DNA of 30,616 nucleotides from Bacillota bacterium. Lineage in GTDB: Bacteria; Bacillota_I; Bacilli_A; RF39; UBA660. Made by a program: the position numbers and the translations under genes. The stretch lies in the NCBI GenBank assembly GCA_023391185.1, contig JAEWBI010000012.1, forward strand, positions 1 to 30,616. Direction: 5' to 3'. Position 1 is the stretch's first letter. Each line of letters opens with the position of its first letter. The notes under the pieces were generated by a model. It saw only the letters and a list, made by a program, of their open reading frames with translations. It was not told where the DNA came from and did no database searches. Positions 1-5,931 of this stretch are shown in pieces.

Positions 1-138
1 ATATATGAATTATTATATACGAAGACTCCTGAAGTAGTTGCTATAAACGAAGCTATCGAATTAGCAAAAGCTTACAGTGATGATGATGTTAGAAAAATGA
101 TTAATGGAGTATTAGACAAAGTTTATCATAATAAATAG
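1..138 (+). CDS. nusB: NusB, transcription antitermination factor (C-terminal part)
   Basis: The window opens inside this gene; frame 1 is open for 45 codons to a TAG. The visible tail has the NusB C-terminal pattern: YELLY, then VAINEAIELAK, then a short acidic turn and INGVLDKV. NusB binds boxA RNA with NusE (ribosomal protein S10) and supports antitermination in rRNA operons. The stop codon overlaps the GGTGAT ribosome binding site of xseA, so the two genes are almost certainly cotranscribed. In Bacillus nusB is followed by folD and then xseA; here folD is missing from this slot and appears at 3843. The start and N-terminal half lie outside the window. Confidence 0.88.
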   Translation: MYELLYTKTPEVVAINEAIELAKAYSDDDVRKMINGVLDKVYHNK

Positions 139-146
139 GTGATAAA

Positions 147-1493
147 ATGAATGATGATATAAATAAATATTTGACAGTTAGTGCTTTAACTGGTTATTTA
201 AAATATAAATTTGATACAGATGAACACTTAAAGTGTGTCTTTTTAAAGGGAGAAATATCTAACTTTAAGAGCCATACAGCTGGTCATTTGTATTTTTCTA
301 TTAAAGATGAAAAAAGCAAAATAAATGCAATTATGTTTGGTGCAAATGCTAAAAAACTAAACTTTGTACCTATGGATGGTACTAAAGTACTAGTAGTTGG
401 AAGAATAAGTGTTTATGAATCAACTGGTAATTATCAAATATATGCATCTGAAATGATGGAAGATGGCGTTGGTAATCTTTATGTAGCATATGAAAAGCTA
501 AAAGCTGATCTTGCTAAAGAAGGACTGTTTGATGAAAGTCATAAAAAAATAATACCAAGATTTCCAAGAAGAGTTGGTGTTATTACAGCCTCAACTGGTG
601 CGGCAATAAGAGATATTATTTCAACAATTGAAAGAAGATATCCAGTTTGCGAAATAGTTTTATTACCTAGTTTAGTTCAAGGTGAAAATGCTGCCCCTGA
701 TATAGTAAGAAATATTAAGAAAGCAGAAAATTATGATTTAGATGTTCTTATTGTTGGACGTGGTGGAGGATCAATTGAGGATTTATGGGCTTTTAACGAA
801 GAAATAGTGGCTAGAGCTATATATGATTGTCCTATTCCTACAATTAGTGCAGTAGGACATGAAGTTGACTTTACCATAGCTGATTTTGTAGCCGACCATA
901 GAGCCCCAACACCTACCGGCGCTGCTGAAATAGCTGTTCCAAATATTATTGAGGTAAAAAATACATTAAATAGTTTAAGTATTCGTTTAAAAGAAAACAT
1001 AATAAAAAAAGTAAATTATAACAAATTACTTTTGGATTCATATAAAAACTCATTTATAATTAAAAACCCAGTTATAATGTATGAAAACAAGAAGATATTA
1101 TTAGATCAGTATCATGAAAAAATTATTTCCTTATTAAAACACAAATTAGAATTAAGGAAAACCAAATTATTTCATTTAGTAGAAAAAATAAGATATGTTA
1201 GCCCAGAACAAATATGCATTAATAAGCGAAAAGATTTGATTATGATTGATACTAAGTTAAATGATTTAATAAATTACAAAGTTGATAATTCTAAAAAAAT
1301 AATTAGTCATTTAATAGATAAATTAGAGTTAGTAAGTCCGCTAAACGTACTTAAAAGAGGATATAGTATAACTTATAAAAATAATAAACCTGTTAATACT
1401 ATAAAAGATATTAAAATTAGTGATAATTTAGATTTAAAATTATATAATGGTCATGCTTTAGTAGAAGTAAAAGACATTATGGAGGATAAATAA
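147..1493 (+). CDS. xseA: Exodeoxyribonuclease VII large subunit
   Basis: This is the catalytic subunit of exonuclease VII, which with several copies of XseB degrades single-stranded DNA to oligonucleotides. At 448 residues it has the family's usual length. An N-terminal OB-fold (about residues 10-105, with GEISNFKSHTAGHLYFSIKD) is followed by the nuclease core with PRRVGVITASTGAAIRDI, GRGGGSIEDLWAFNEE and SAVGHEVDFTIADFVADHRA. Then comes a long lysine-rich helical region that would bind XseB, and a C-terminal part with LKRGYSI. The start ATG follows GGTGAT at 138-143, overlapping the nusB stop. xseB starts one base after the xseA stop, its AGGAGG-type site lying inside the last xseA codons, which suggests translational coupling. 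Confidence 0.96.
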   Translation: MNDDINKYLTVSALTGYLKYKFDTDEHLKCVFLKGEISNFKSHTAGHLYFSIKDEKSKINAIMFGANAKKLNFVPMDGTKVLVVGRISVYESTGNYQIYASEMMEDGVGNLYVAYEKLKADLAKEGLFDESHKKIIPRFPRRVGVITASTGAAIRDIISTIERRYPVCEIVLLPSLVQGENAAPDIVRNIKKAENYDLDVLIVGRGGGSIEDLWAFNEEIVARAIYDCPIPTISAVGHEVDFTIADFVADHRAPTPTGAAEIAVPNIIEVKNTLNSLSIRLKENIIKKVNYNKLLLDSYKNSFIIKNPVIMYENKKILLDQYHEKIISLLKHKLELRKTKLFHLVEKIRYVSPEQICINKRKDLIMIDTKLNDLINYKVDNSKKIISHLIDKLELVSPLNVLKRGYSITYKNNKPVNTIKDIKISDNLDLKLYNGHALVEVKDIMEDK

Positions 1494-1494
1494 T

Positions 1495-1704
1495 ATGAAA
1501 TTTGAAGAAAAAATGGCAAAAGTTGAAACAATAATAAATGAACTTGAAAAAGACGAAATCAATTTAGATGATTCAATAAACAAATATACAGAAGCTATGA
1601 AACTTATTAAAGAATGTGATGATTCATTAAAAAAAGCTGAAGAAAAAATTAGTAAGATTGTTGCTGAGGATGGAACATTAAAAAGTTTTGAAATAACAGA
1701 ATAG
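1495..1704 (+). CDS. xseB: Exodeoxyribonuclease VII small subunit
   Basis: This 69-residue helical protein has the XseB pattern: FEEKMAKVETIINELEKDEINLDDSINKY written in short, FEEKM near the N-terminus, then LEKDEINLDDSI and the charged run KECDDSLKKAEEKI. It coats the coiled-coil arm of XseA in exonuclease VII. Length fits the family (about 70-85 residues). The start at 1495 lies one base past the xseA stop and uses GGAGG at 1481-1485, inside xseA. No convincing intrinsic terminator follows it; the next hairpin with a T-run is at 2031, so the operon may read into the following gap. Confidence 0.93.
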   Translation: MKFEEKMAKVETIINELEKDEINLDDSINKYTEAMKLIKECDDSLKKAEEKISKIVAEDGTLKSFEITE

Positions 1705-1745
1705 TGTAAAATGTGTAAAGTGATAAGAAAAATTATTTTTAGTAC

Positions 1746-1773
1746 TTGCAAAGAACAAAAAAAATAGTATAAT
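1746..1773 (+). promoter_or_regulatory. Probable sigma-A promoter downstream of xseB
   Basis: TTGCAA at 1746-1751 and TATAAT at 1768-1773 are separated by 16 bases. Transcription would start near 1780. No gene begins within 360 bases, so the product would be an untranslated RNA ending at the terminator at 2031-2055, or a very long spoIVB leader. The -10 is perfect and the -35 matches four of six consensus bases. Confidence 0.5.
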
Positions 1774-1970
1774 TATATATGTAAACGAGATATGCCCAAC
1801 ATTCTTGTTTAAATGAATTATATAATTTAAAAACTAACAATTATAGTACTATGCATTTAGATAAAATCCAATCTATCTGTCTTTAAAATGCAGCCCAAAT
1901 AGTATGATATAATTTTAATAAAATATTTATGACGGATTTTTTTGTTCACATGTATGAACTTTATATATAA

Positions 1971-2004
1971 TATTCTTATATTCTTGCGTATTCTTTGTAT
2001 TCTT
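1971..2004. repeat. Four TATTCTT direct repeats
   Basis: TATTCTT occurs at 1971-1977, 1979-1985, 1989-1995 and 1998-2004, with start-to-start steps of 8, 10 and 9 bases. The array sits about 30 bases before the terminator at 2031. It could be a chain of binding sites or simple slippage-prone pyrimidine sequence; no function is implied by the sequence alone. Confidence 0.55.
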
Positions 2005-2030
2005 TTTGATTTTTATTTATGTGTTATTAT

Positions 2031-2055
2031 AGTGCTATAAGATGGCACTTTTTTT
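2031..2055 (+). terminator. Intrinsic terminator in the xseB-spoIVB gap
   Basis: AGTGC (2031-2035) pairs with GCACT (2045-2049) around a 9-base loop, which a T-G and an A-T pair can shorten, and a run of seven T follows. It would end transcripts from nusB-xseA-xseB and/or the small RNA candidate, leaving spoIVB on its own transcript. Confidence 0.6.
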
Positions 2056-2066
2056 GTTGTATTATA

Positions 2067-2130
2067 TCCTTAATTCATGACTATTAAAAGCATATTAGAA
2101 CATACTAATAGTGTAGTCTGTAATTAAGGA
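2067..2130 (+). promoter_or_regulatory. Inverted repeat masking the spoIVB ribosome binding site
   Basis: TCCTTAATT at 2067-2075 is a perfect complement of AATTAAGGA at 2122-2130, and inside it ACTATTA (2080-2086) is a perfect complement of TAATAGT (2106-2112). The 3' arm contains the AAGGA of the AAGGAG site (2126-2131) that serves the ATG at 2140, so the folded RNA would hide it. GACTA (2079-2083) can pair with TAGTC (2114-2118) as an alternative inner stem. Function as a translational switch is inference; an internal promoter starting after 2072 would remove most of the 5' arm. Confidence 0.5.
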
Positions 2131-2139
2131 GTTGAGTTT

Positions 2140-3123
2140 ATGTTTTTTAAAAAACTAGCGAAACCCATACTTCTGCTTGCTCTATTAGTTAGTATTCCAT
2201 CAAAAACCTATGCTTATTCAGACTATCTCGCAGTAGGTGGAGATACAATAGGTATTACAATTAACACCGAAGGTATTCTTGTAGTTGGAACATATATGGT
2301 TGGTGGCGATTTACTTGCATCTGATTCTGGTATAAAAGTTGGTGACGTTATAGTATCTAGTGAAGATAAGAAAATAACGACTATTGAAGATTTTATGAAT
2401 TCTATAGATAGTAAAGCATGTAAAAAAATAGATGTTGACTATAAAAGAAATGATAAAACATATAGTACTACTTTAAAACTTGCTTTTGATGAAAACACCT
2501 GTAAAACTGGTCTTTATGTTAAAGATAGTATTACAGGAATAGGTACACTTACTTTTATTGACCCCAATACAAAAATTTTTGGTGCCCTTGGGCATGAAAT
2601 ATTGGAGCAATCTACTGGAAAAATAGTAGATACAGAAAGTGGAACAATATTCGACTCCGAAGTTATAAATGTACAGAAAAGTACAAATGGTACACCTGGT
2701 GAAAAAAATGCAAGATATTATAGTTCTGAAATCAATGGAACCATATATGAAAATACTACTAAAGGTATCTTCGGTCACTATTCTAGCACCATAGATAATA
2801 GTCATCTATATAAGGTGGCTAAAGAAGAAAACATTAAAAAAGGTGAAGCAAAAATACTGACAGTTTTATCCGGTACTGAGGTAAAAGAATATACTATTAA
2901 TATTATAAAAATAAATGATAATGGAGATACTAAAAATCTAGTGTTTGAAATTACTGATGCCGGACTTTTAGAAAAAACTGGTGGCATAGTACAAGGTATG
3001 AGTGGTTCTCCAATTATTCAAGGCGACTACATTATTGGAGCTGTAACTCATGTCGTTGTAGAAAATCCAACTAAAGGATATGGAATATTTATAACTAACA
3101 TGTTAAAAGAAGCAGAAAACTAA
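2140..3123 (+). CDS. spoIVB: SpoIVB, sporulation-specific serine peptidase (S55)
   Basis: SpoIVB is the forespore protease that crosses to the intermembrane space and cleaves SpoIVFA, releasing SpoIVFB to activate pro-sigma-K. The protein has an N-terminal hydrophobic export segment (about 8-20), a PDZ domain (about 38-112) and the S55 peptidase domain. Likely catalytic residues are His152 in GALGHEI, Asp273 in ITDAGLLEKTGGI and Ser288 in VQGMSGSPIIQ; the 15-residue gap between Asp and Ser equals that between Asp363 and Ser378 of the Bacillus subtilis enzyme. THVVVENPTKGYG follows, as in the family. At 327 residues it is shorter than the 425-residue Bacillus form, mostly before the peptidase domain. 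The usual neighbour spo0A is absent: an intrinsic terminator overlaps the stop. Confidence 0.94.
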   Translation: MFFKKLAKPILLLALLVSIPSKTYAYSDYLAVGGDTIGITINTEGILVVGTYMVGGDLLASDSGIKVGDVIVSSEDKKITTIEDFMNSIDSKACKKIDVDYKRNDKTYSTTLKLAFDENTCKTGLYVKDSITGIGTLTFIDPNTKIFGALGHEILEQSTGKIVDTESGTIFDSEVINVQKSTNGTPGEKNARYYSSEINGTIYENTTKGIFGHYSSTIDNSHLYKVAKEENIKKGEAKILTVLSGTEVKEYTINIIKINDNGDTKNLVFEITDAGLLEKTGGIVQGMSGSPIIQGDYIIGAVTHVVVENPTKGYGIFITNMLKEAEN

Positions 3124-3144
3124 GAGACATAAAGTCTCTTTTTG
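3122..3144 (+). terminator. Intrinsic terminator of spoIVB
   Basis: AAGAGAC (3122-3128) pairs with GTCTCTT (3134-3140), a five-base loop between, followed by T residues. The 5' arm begins inside the TAA stop codon. The same AGAGAC/GTCTCT stem ends folD at 4691. Confidence 0.85.
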
Positions 3145-3176
3145 TTTACATAAGTATTTATATTTTTGTAAATAAA

Positions 3177-3205
3177 AAGACATTTTATCATTTTTTTGCT
3201 ATAAT
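3177..3205 (+). promoter_or_regulatory. Promoter of the peptidase-folD operon
   Basis: AAGACA at 3177-3182 and TATAAT at 3200-3205 are spaced by 17 bases, and the -10 is extended by TG two bases upstream (TGCTATAAT). An AGGAGGT ribosome binding site follows about 30 bases downstream. Confidence 0.65.
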
Positions 3206-3246
3206 TGAATTATAAGATAAAGTAGTATTATTTAGGAGGTAAAGAA

Positions 3247-3828
3247 ATGAAAATTCCATTAAGATTTCAAATTACAGAATTTGATTGTGGTACATTAGCG
3301 CTACAAAATGCCATAAGTTTTTTATATGAAAGAGAAACAATTCCAGCTGAATTAATTAGAGCAGTATCTACATATACGCTTGACTGTTATGGTGAAGATG
3401 GTAAATTAGGTGATGGTGGTACTAGCCGCGAAGCAATGAATTTGATGACAACCTGGATAGAAGGTTATGCCAAAAGAAATTTATTTGATATTCACTGTGA
3501 AAGATATATTGATAAAGATGTAACACTTGATTTAATTAAAAGATGTTTAAATAATAAAGGTGTTGTTTTAATTAGAACTTATCAAAAAGGTGAACACTAT
3601 GTTATAGCGACAGATATTGATGATGAATATGTTTATATATGGGACTCATACTATTTAGATGAGAATTATTATGATCCAGATAAAAAAGTAACAATTGTTT
3701 TTGATGAACCTTTCAACTATAATCGTAAAGTTTTACTAGATAGATTTGATTCAGAGAGCAAACTAGATTTTGCACTTGGTCCAATTGAAGATAGGGAATG
3801 TGTTTTATTTACTAGAAAGTTTATTTAG
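3247..3828 (+). CDS. C39-like papain-fold cysteine peptidase family protein
   Basis: This 193-residue protein begins with the N-terminal signature of C39-like peptidases: Gln8 (oxyanion hole) followed by EFDCGTLALQNAISFL with Cys14 as the nucleophile. GEHYVIATDIDDEYVYIWDSYY supplies His117 and Asp133, completing a Cys-His-Asp triad. There is no signal peptide or membrane segment, and none of the transporter or ATPase domains found in bacteriocin-exporting C39 proteins, so it is a free-standing cytosolic enzyme or a peptidase-fold protein of other use. It has a strong TTTAGGAGG site. The next gene, folD, starts 14 bases later on the same transcript, giving no obvious functional link. Substrate unknown; the family assignment rests on the triad pattern. 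Confidence 0.7.
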   Translation: MKIPLRFQITEFDCGTLALQNAISFLYERETIPAELIRAVSTYTLDCYGEDGKLGDGGTSREAMNLMTTWIEGYAKRNLFDIHCERYIDKDVTLDLIKRCLNNKGVVLIRTYQKGEHYVIATDIDDEYVYIWDSYYLDENYYDPDKKVTIVFDEPFNYNRKVLLDRFDSESKLDFALGPIEDRECVLFTRKFI

Positions 3829-3842
3829 GAAGGTAAGTAGAT

Positions 3843-4691
3843 ATGGAAATATTAGATGGTAAGAAAACAAGTCAAGAGATTATGAAAAATTATAAAGAAA
3901 GAATAAAAATGCTTAGAAGAAAACCTTGTTTAGCAATTCTTTCTATTAATCCAGACGATGCTAGCCAAATATACATAAAACAAAAAGAAAAAGCTTGTAA
4001 GGATATGGGAATGGATTTAGAAAAGTATATTTTTACTACTACTACTTCTAAAGAAGAAATAGTTTCAATCATACAGTATTTAAATGAAGATGATGACATA
4101 GACGGAATATTATTACAACTTCCAGTACCAAATACTATGGATGCCCATGATCTTATTAATGAAATTGATCCATCTAAGGATGTAGATGGATTAACTGATA
4201 AGAATATTGGAGGACTTATGCATGATCAAGATGTATTAAGCCCATGCACAGCTCTTGGGGTTATTGATTTATTAGATGCTTATAACATTAAATTAAAAGG
4301 GAAAAATGTTCTTTTAGTTGGTAGAAGTAACTTGGTTGGAAAACCATTAATACCACTTTTTCTAAATAGGGATGCTACTATCACAATAGTTCATACAAAG
4401 ACTGAAAATCTAGAAAACTATTCTAGACTTGCTGATATTATAGTTGTAGCTGCAGGAAGCCCAAGTTTAATCAAAGCAGATATGGTTAAAGAAGGAGCAG
4501 TCATAGTTGATGTAGGAATAAGCAGAATTAACGGAAAATTAGAAGGTGATGTTGATTTTGAAGCTGTTAAAGCAAAAACATCTTATATTACTCCAGTACC
4601 AGGTGGAGTAGGACCTATGACTATTCAAGCATTAATTAGAAATGTTTATTATGCATATTTAAATAGAGAAAGAAAGAGACTAGGAAAATAA
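3843..4691 (+). CDS. folD: Bifunctional methylenetetrahydrofolate dehydrogenase/cyclohydrolase
   Basis: FolD interconverts 5,10-methylene-, methenyl- and 10-formyl-tetrahydrofolate with NADP, supplying one-carbon units for purine, thymidylate and formyl-Met synthesis. The 282-residue length is typical. The catalytic YxxxK pair is Tyr44 and Lys48 in SQIYIKQKEKACKDMG; DGILLQLPVP and DPSKDVDGL line the folate site; GRSNLVGKPL is the dinucleotide loop; TPVPGGVGPMT is the C-terminal signature. The start ATG at 3843 is served by GAAGG just after the peptidase stop. In Bacillus folD sits between nusB and xseA; here it has been separated from them by about 3.7 kb but stays in the same neighbourhood. 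Confidence 0.97.
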   Translation: MEILDGKKTSQEIMKNYKERIKMLRRKPCLAILSINPDDASQIYIKQKEKACKDMGMDLEKYIFTTTTSKEEIVSIIQYLNEDDDIDGILLQLPVPNTMDAHDLINEIDPSKDVDGLTDKNIGGLMHDQDVLSPCTALGVIDLLDAYNIKLKGKNVLLVGRSNLVGKPLIPLFLNRDATITIVHTKTENLENYSRLADIIVVAAGSPSLIKADMVKEGAVIVDVGISRINGKLEGDVDFEAVKAKTSYITPVPGGVGPMTIQALIRNVYYAYLNRERKRLGK

Positions 4692-4714
4692 AAGAGACTA
4701 TTGTCTCTTTTTTT
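4691..4714 (+). terminator. Intrinsic terminator of folD
   Basis: AAAGAGAC (4691-4698) pairs with GTCTCTTT (4703-4710) around a four-base loop, then a T-run. The T-run leads straight into the extended -10 of the next gene. Confidence 0.88.
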
Positions 4715-4722
4715 GATATAAT
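4714..4722 (+). promoter_or_regulatory. Extended -10 promoter fused to the folD terminator
   Basis: TGATATAAT (TG at 4714-4715, TATAAT at 4717-4722) begins in the last T of the terminator tail. A -35 would fall in the terminator stem, so recognition probably relies on the extended -10. Transcription would start about ten bases before the ATG at 4738, just at the GGTGAT ribosome binding site (4729-4734). Confidence 0.55.
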
Positions 4723-4737
4723 GATAAAGGTGATAAT

Positions 4738-5235
4738 ATGAAACAAATTCTTAAAAAACTTAGCAATGATATAGGTGATTTAGAATATATGATGTATCAA
4801 GAAATACCAGCAAGTGAAAATGGAGCATTAAATAATTTAAAAGGGGCTACTCTTATAAATTATTATTTACTAATAAAAGAACGATTAGGTGAAGAATTTG
4901 CCTTGCTCGATGAAAAGAAAACACCACGAATCACATATATAATGTATGTAAATGATTACCCAGTAGGTGAGATTATGATAAGACCAATATTAAATGATTA
5001 CTGGAAAGAATTTTCTGGAAATATTGGTTATAAAATTAGACCTTCTGAAAGAAATAAAGGTTATGGTAAGATTATGCTTAAACTAGCATTAGAAGAATGC
5101 AAAAAATTAAAAATGTCAGAAGTATATTTACAGTGTATGAAATATAACATTTATTCAAGCAAAGTAATATTATCGAATAACGGAAAACTAATAAAAGAAG
5201 ATGCTAATACATTTTACTATAAAATCGAATTATAG
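4738..5235 (+). CDS. GNAT family N-acetyltransferase
   Basis: This 165-residue protein has the GNAT core. An all-helical N-terminal part (about 1-60) precedes ITYIMYVNDYPVGEIMIRP, the usual beta3-beta4 hairpin. Motif A follows as IGYKIRPSERNKGYGKIML (about 97-113), whose R-x4-G-x-G loop binds the pyrophosphate of acetyl-CoA. EVYLQCMKYNIYSSKVILSNNGK matches the C-terminal motif B region where a Tyr and Asn line the active site. The acyl acceptor cannot be told from sequence; small-molecule or aminoglycoside-like acceptors and protein N-termini are all possible. It is a single gene between a terminator and the phospholipase-like gene. Confidence 0.85.
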   Translation: MKQILKKLSNDIGDLEYMMYQEIPASENGALNNLKGATLINYYLLIKERLGEEFALLDEKKTPRITYIMYVNDYPVGEIMIRPILNDYWKEFSGNIGYKIRPSERNKGYGKIMLKLALEECKKLKMSEVYLQCMKYNIYSSKVILSNNGKLIKEDANTFYYKIEL

Positions 5236-5289
5236 TGATTAATATAGAATTGATATAAAATACAATTATTATTTAGAGGAGTTGATAGG

Positions 5290-5931
5290 ATGGCATCAGC
5301 AATAATACATATTTGTGTAGCGAAAAAAGTAAACGACAAATTAAAAAGAAATGAAAAGGATTTTTACCTAGGTGCTATCGCACCTGACTTAACTAAGCAT
5401 GTAGGCTTACCTAAAACATATTCACATTTCTTATTAGGTACTCTTAAAGATGATGTTCCTAATATTGAAATGTTTGTTAATAAATATAGAAATGAATTAA
5501 ATAACGATTTTGAACTTGGATATTTAGTACATTTATATACTGATAAACTATGGTTTAATGGATTTTTAGACAATCTAGTTTTAAATGATAATATTAAATT
5601 ATTAGATGGTACTATTGTTAAAGTTAAACAAAATGAATTGTCAAACTTAATATATAATGATTATACTAGTTTAAATGTAGATTTAATCGATTATTATGAT
5701 TTAGATTTATCATTATTTTATGAAGAGTTTGACTATCCGAAAAGCAAAATAGAAGAAATACCTATGGATAGGATTGATCTTATTATAGAAAAAATGGGAA
5801 TTATTATAGAAAATTCTAAAAAAGAAAAAAGTTATGTATTTGATATTGATGAAGTTATTAATTTTATAGAAAAAGCAGCTGAAGAAACATATAATTATTT
5901 AAAAGAAAATAATTTGGATGGGGGAAAATAA
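5290..5931 (+). CDS. Zinc-dependent phospholipase C-like protein (PF00882 type)
   Basis: The protein has 213 residues. Its metal ligands match the zinc-dependent phospholipase C / alpha-toxin N-terminal fold: His7 in AIIHICVAKKV, Asp33 in LGAIAPDL, His46 in YSHFLLG, and His81 with Asp85 in ELGYLVHLYTDKLWF. There is no signal peptide, which argues against a secreted toxin; intracellular members of this family are common in Firmicutes and of unknown substrate. The second half is acidic and helical. AGAGGAG precedes the ATG at 5290 with normal spacing. The amidotransferase gene starts directly after its stop codon with a GGGGG-rich site inside this gene, so the two are cotranscribed and probably coupled. 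Confidence 0.75.
   Translation: MASAIIHICVAKKVNDKLKRNEKDFYLGAIAPDLTKHVGLPKTYSHFLLGTLKDDVPNIEMFVNKYRNELNNDFELGYLVHLYTDKLWFNGFLDNLVLNDNIKLLDGTIVKVKQNELSNLIYNDYTSLNVDLIDYYDLDLSLFYEEFDYPKSKIEEIPMDRIDLIIEKMGIIIENSKKEKSYVFDIDEVINFIEKAAEETYNYLKENNLDGGK

Larger units (their letters stand above)
1780..2057 (+). ncRNA. Candidate structured small RNA (unassigned family)
   Basis: Between the promoter at 1746-1773 and the terminator at 2031-2055 lie stretches able to fold. Hairpin 1 pairs 1782-1790 with 1803-1811 (9 pairs, one G-U) and has a 12-base loop containing GCCCAAC. Hairpin 2 pairs 1847-1852 with 1899-1904, 1853-1858 with 1886-1891 and 1859-1863 with 1874-1878, leaving two 7-base bulges on the 3' side, AGCCCAA and GTCTTTA. 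GCCCAA thus appears unpaired in both elements. I do not recognise a known riboswitch, 6S, SRP, RNase P or tmRNA core. An extended -10 (TGATATAAT) at 1905-1913 could start a shorter RNA instead. The alternative is plain A+T-rich spacer with chance pairing. Confidence 0.35.
1705..2139. other. 435-base non-coding gap between xseB and spoIVB
   Basis: No open frame here has both a reasonable length and a ribosome binding site; the longest ATG-started frames are about a dozen codons. Reading left to right: a promoter-like pair at 1746-1773, two potential RNA hairpins at 1782-1811 and 1846-1905, an extended -10 motif at 1905-1913, four TATTCTT repeats at 1971-2004, an intrinsic terminator at 2031-2055, and an inverted repeat at 2067-2130 that covers the spoIVB ribosome binding site. 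In Bacillus the equivalent interval holds ispA, dxs, a TlyA-like gene, argR and recN; none is recognisable here. Confidence 0.7.

Noticed and set aside
731..1000. Minus-strand reading frame inside xseA
   Set aside because: It lies opposite a well-conserved catalytic region and has no ribosome site; a shadow of the real gene. The other antisense frames in this window were rejected for the same reason.
1792..1967. Tiny reading frames in the xseB-spoIVB gap
   Set aside because: The ATG-started frames at 1792, 1851 and 1929 have only 6 to 13 codons and no ribosome binding site.
2090..2109. Sigma-G or sigma-E promoter for spoIVB (CATATTA, CATACTA, GCATA)
   Set aside because: The -10-like words have no matching -35 at proper spacing, and all lie in the inverted repeat, where such words arise from A+T-rich pairing.
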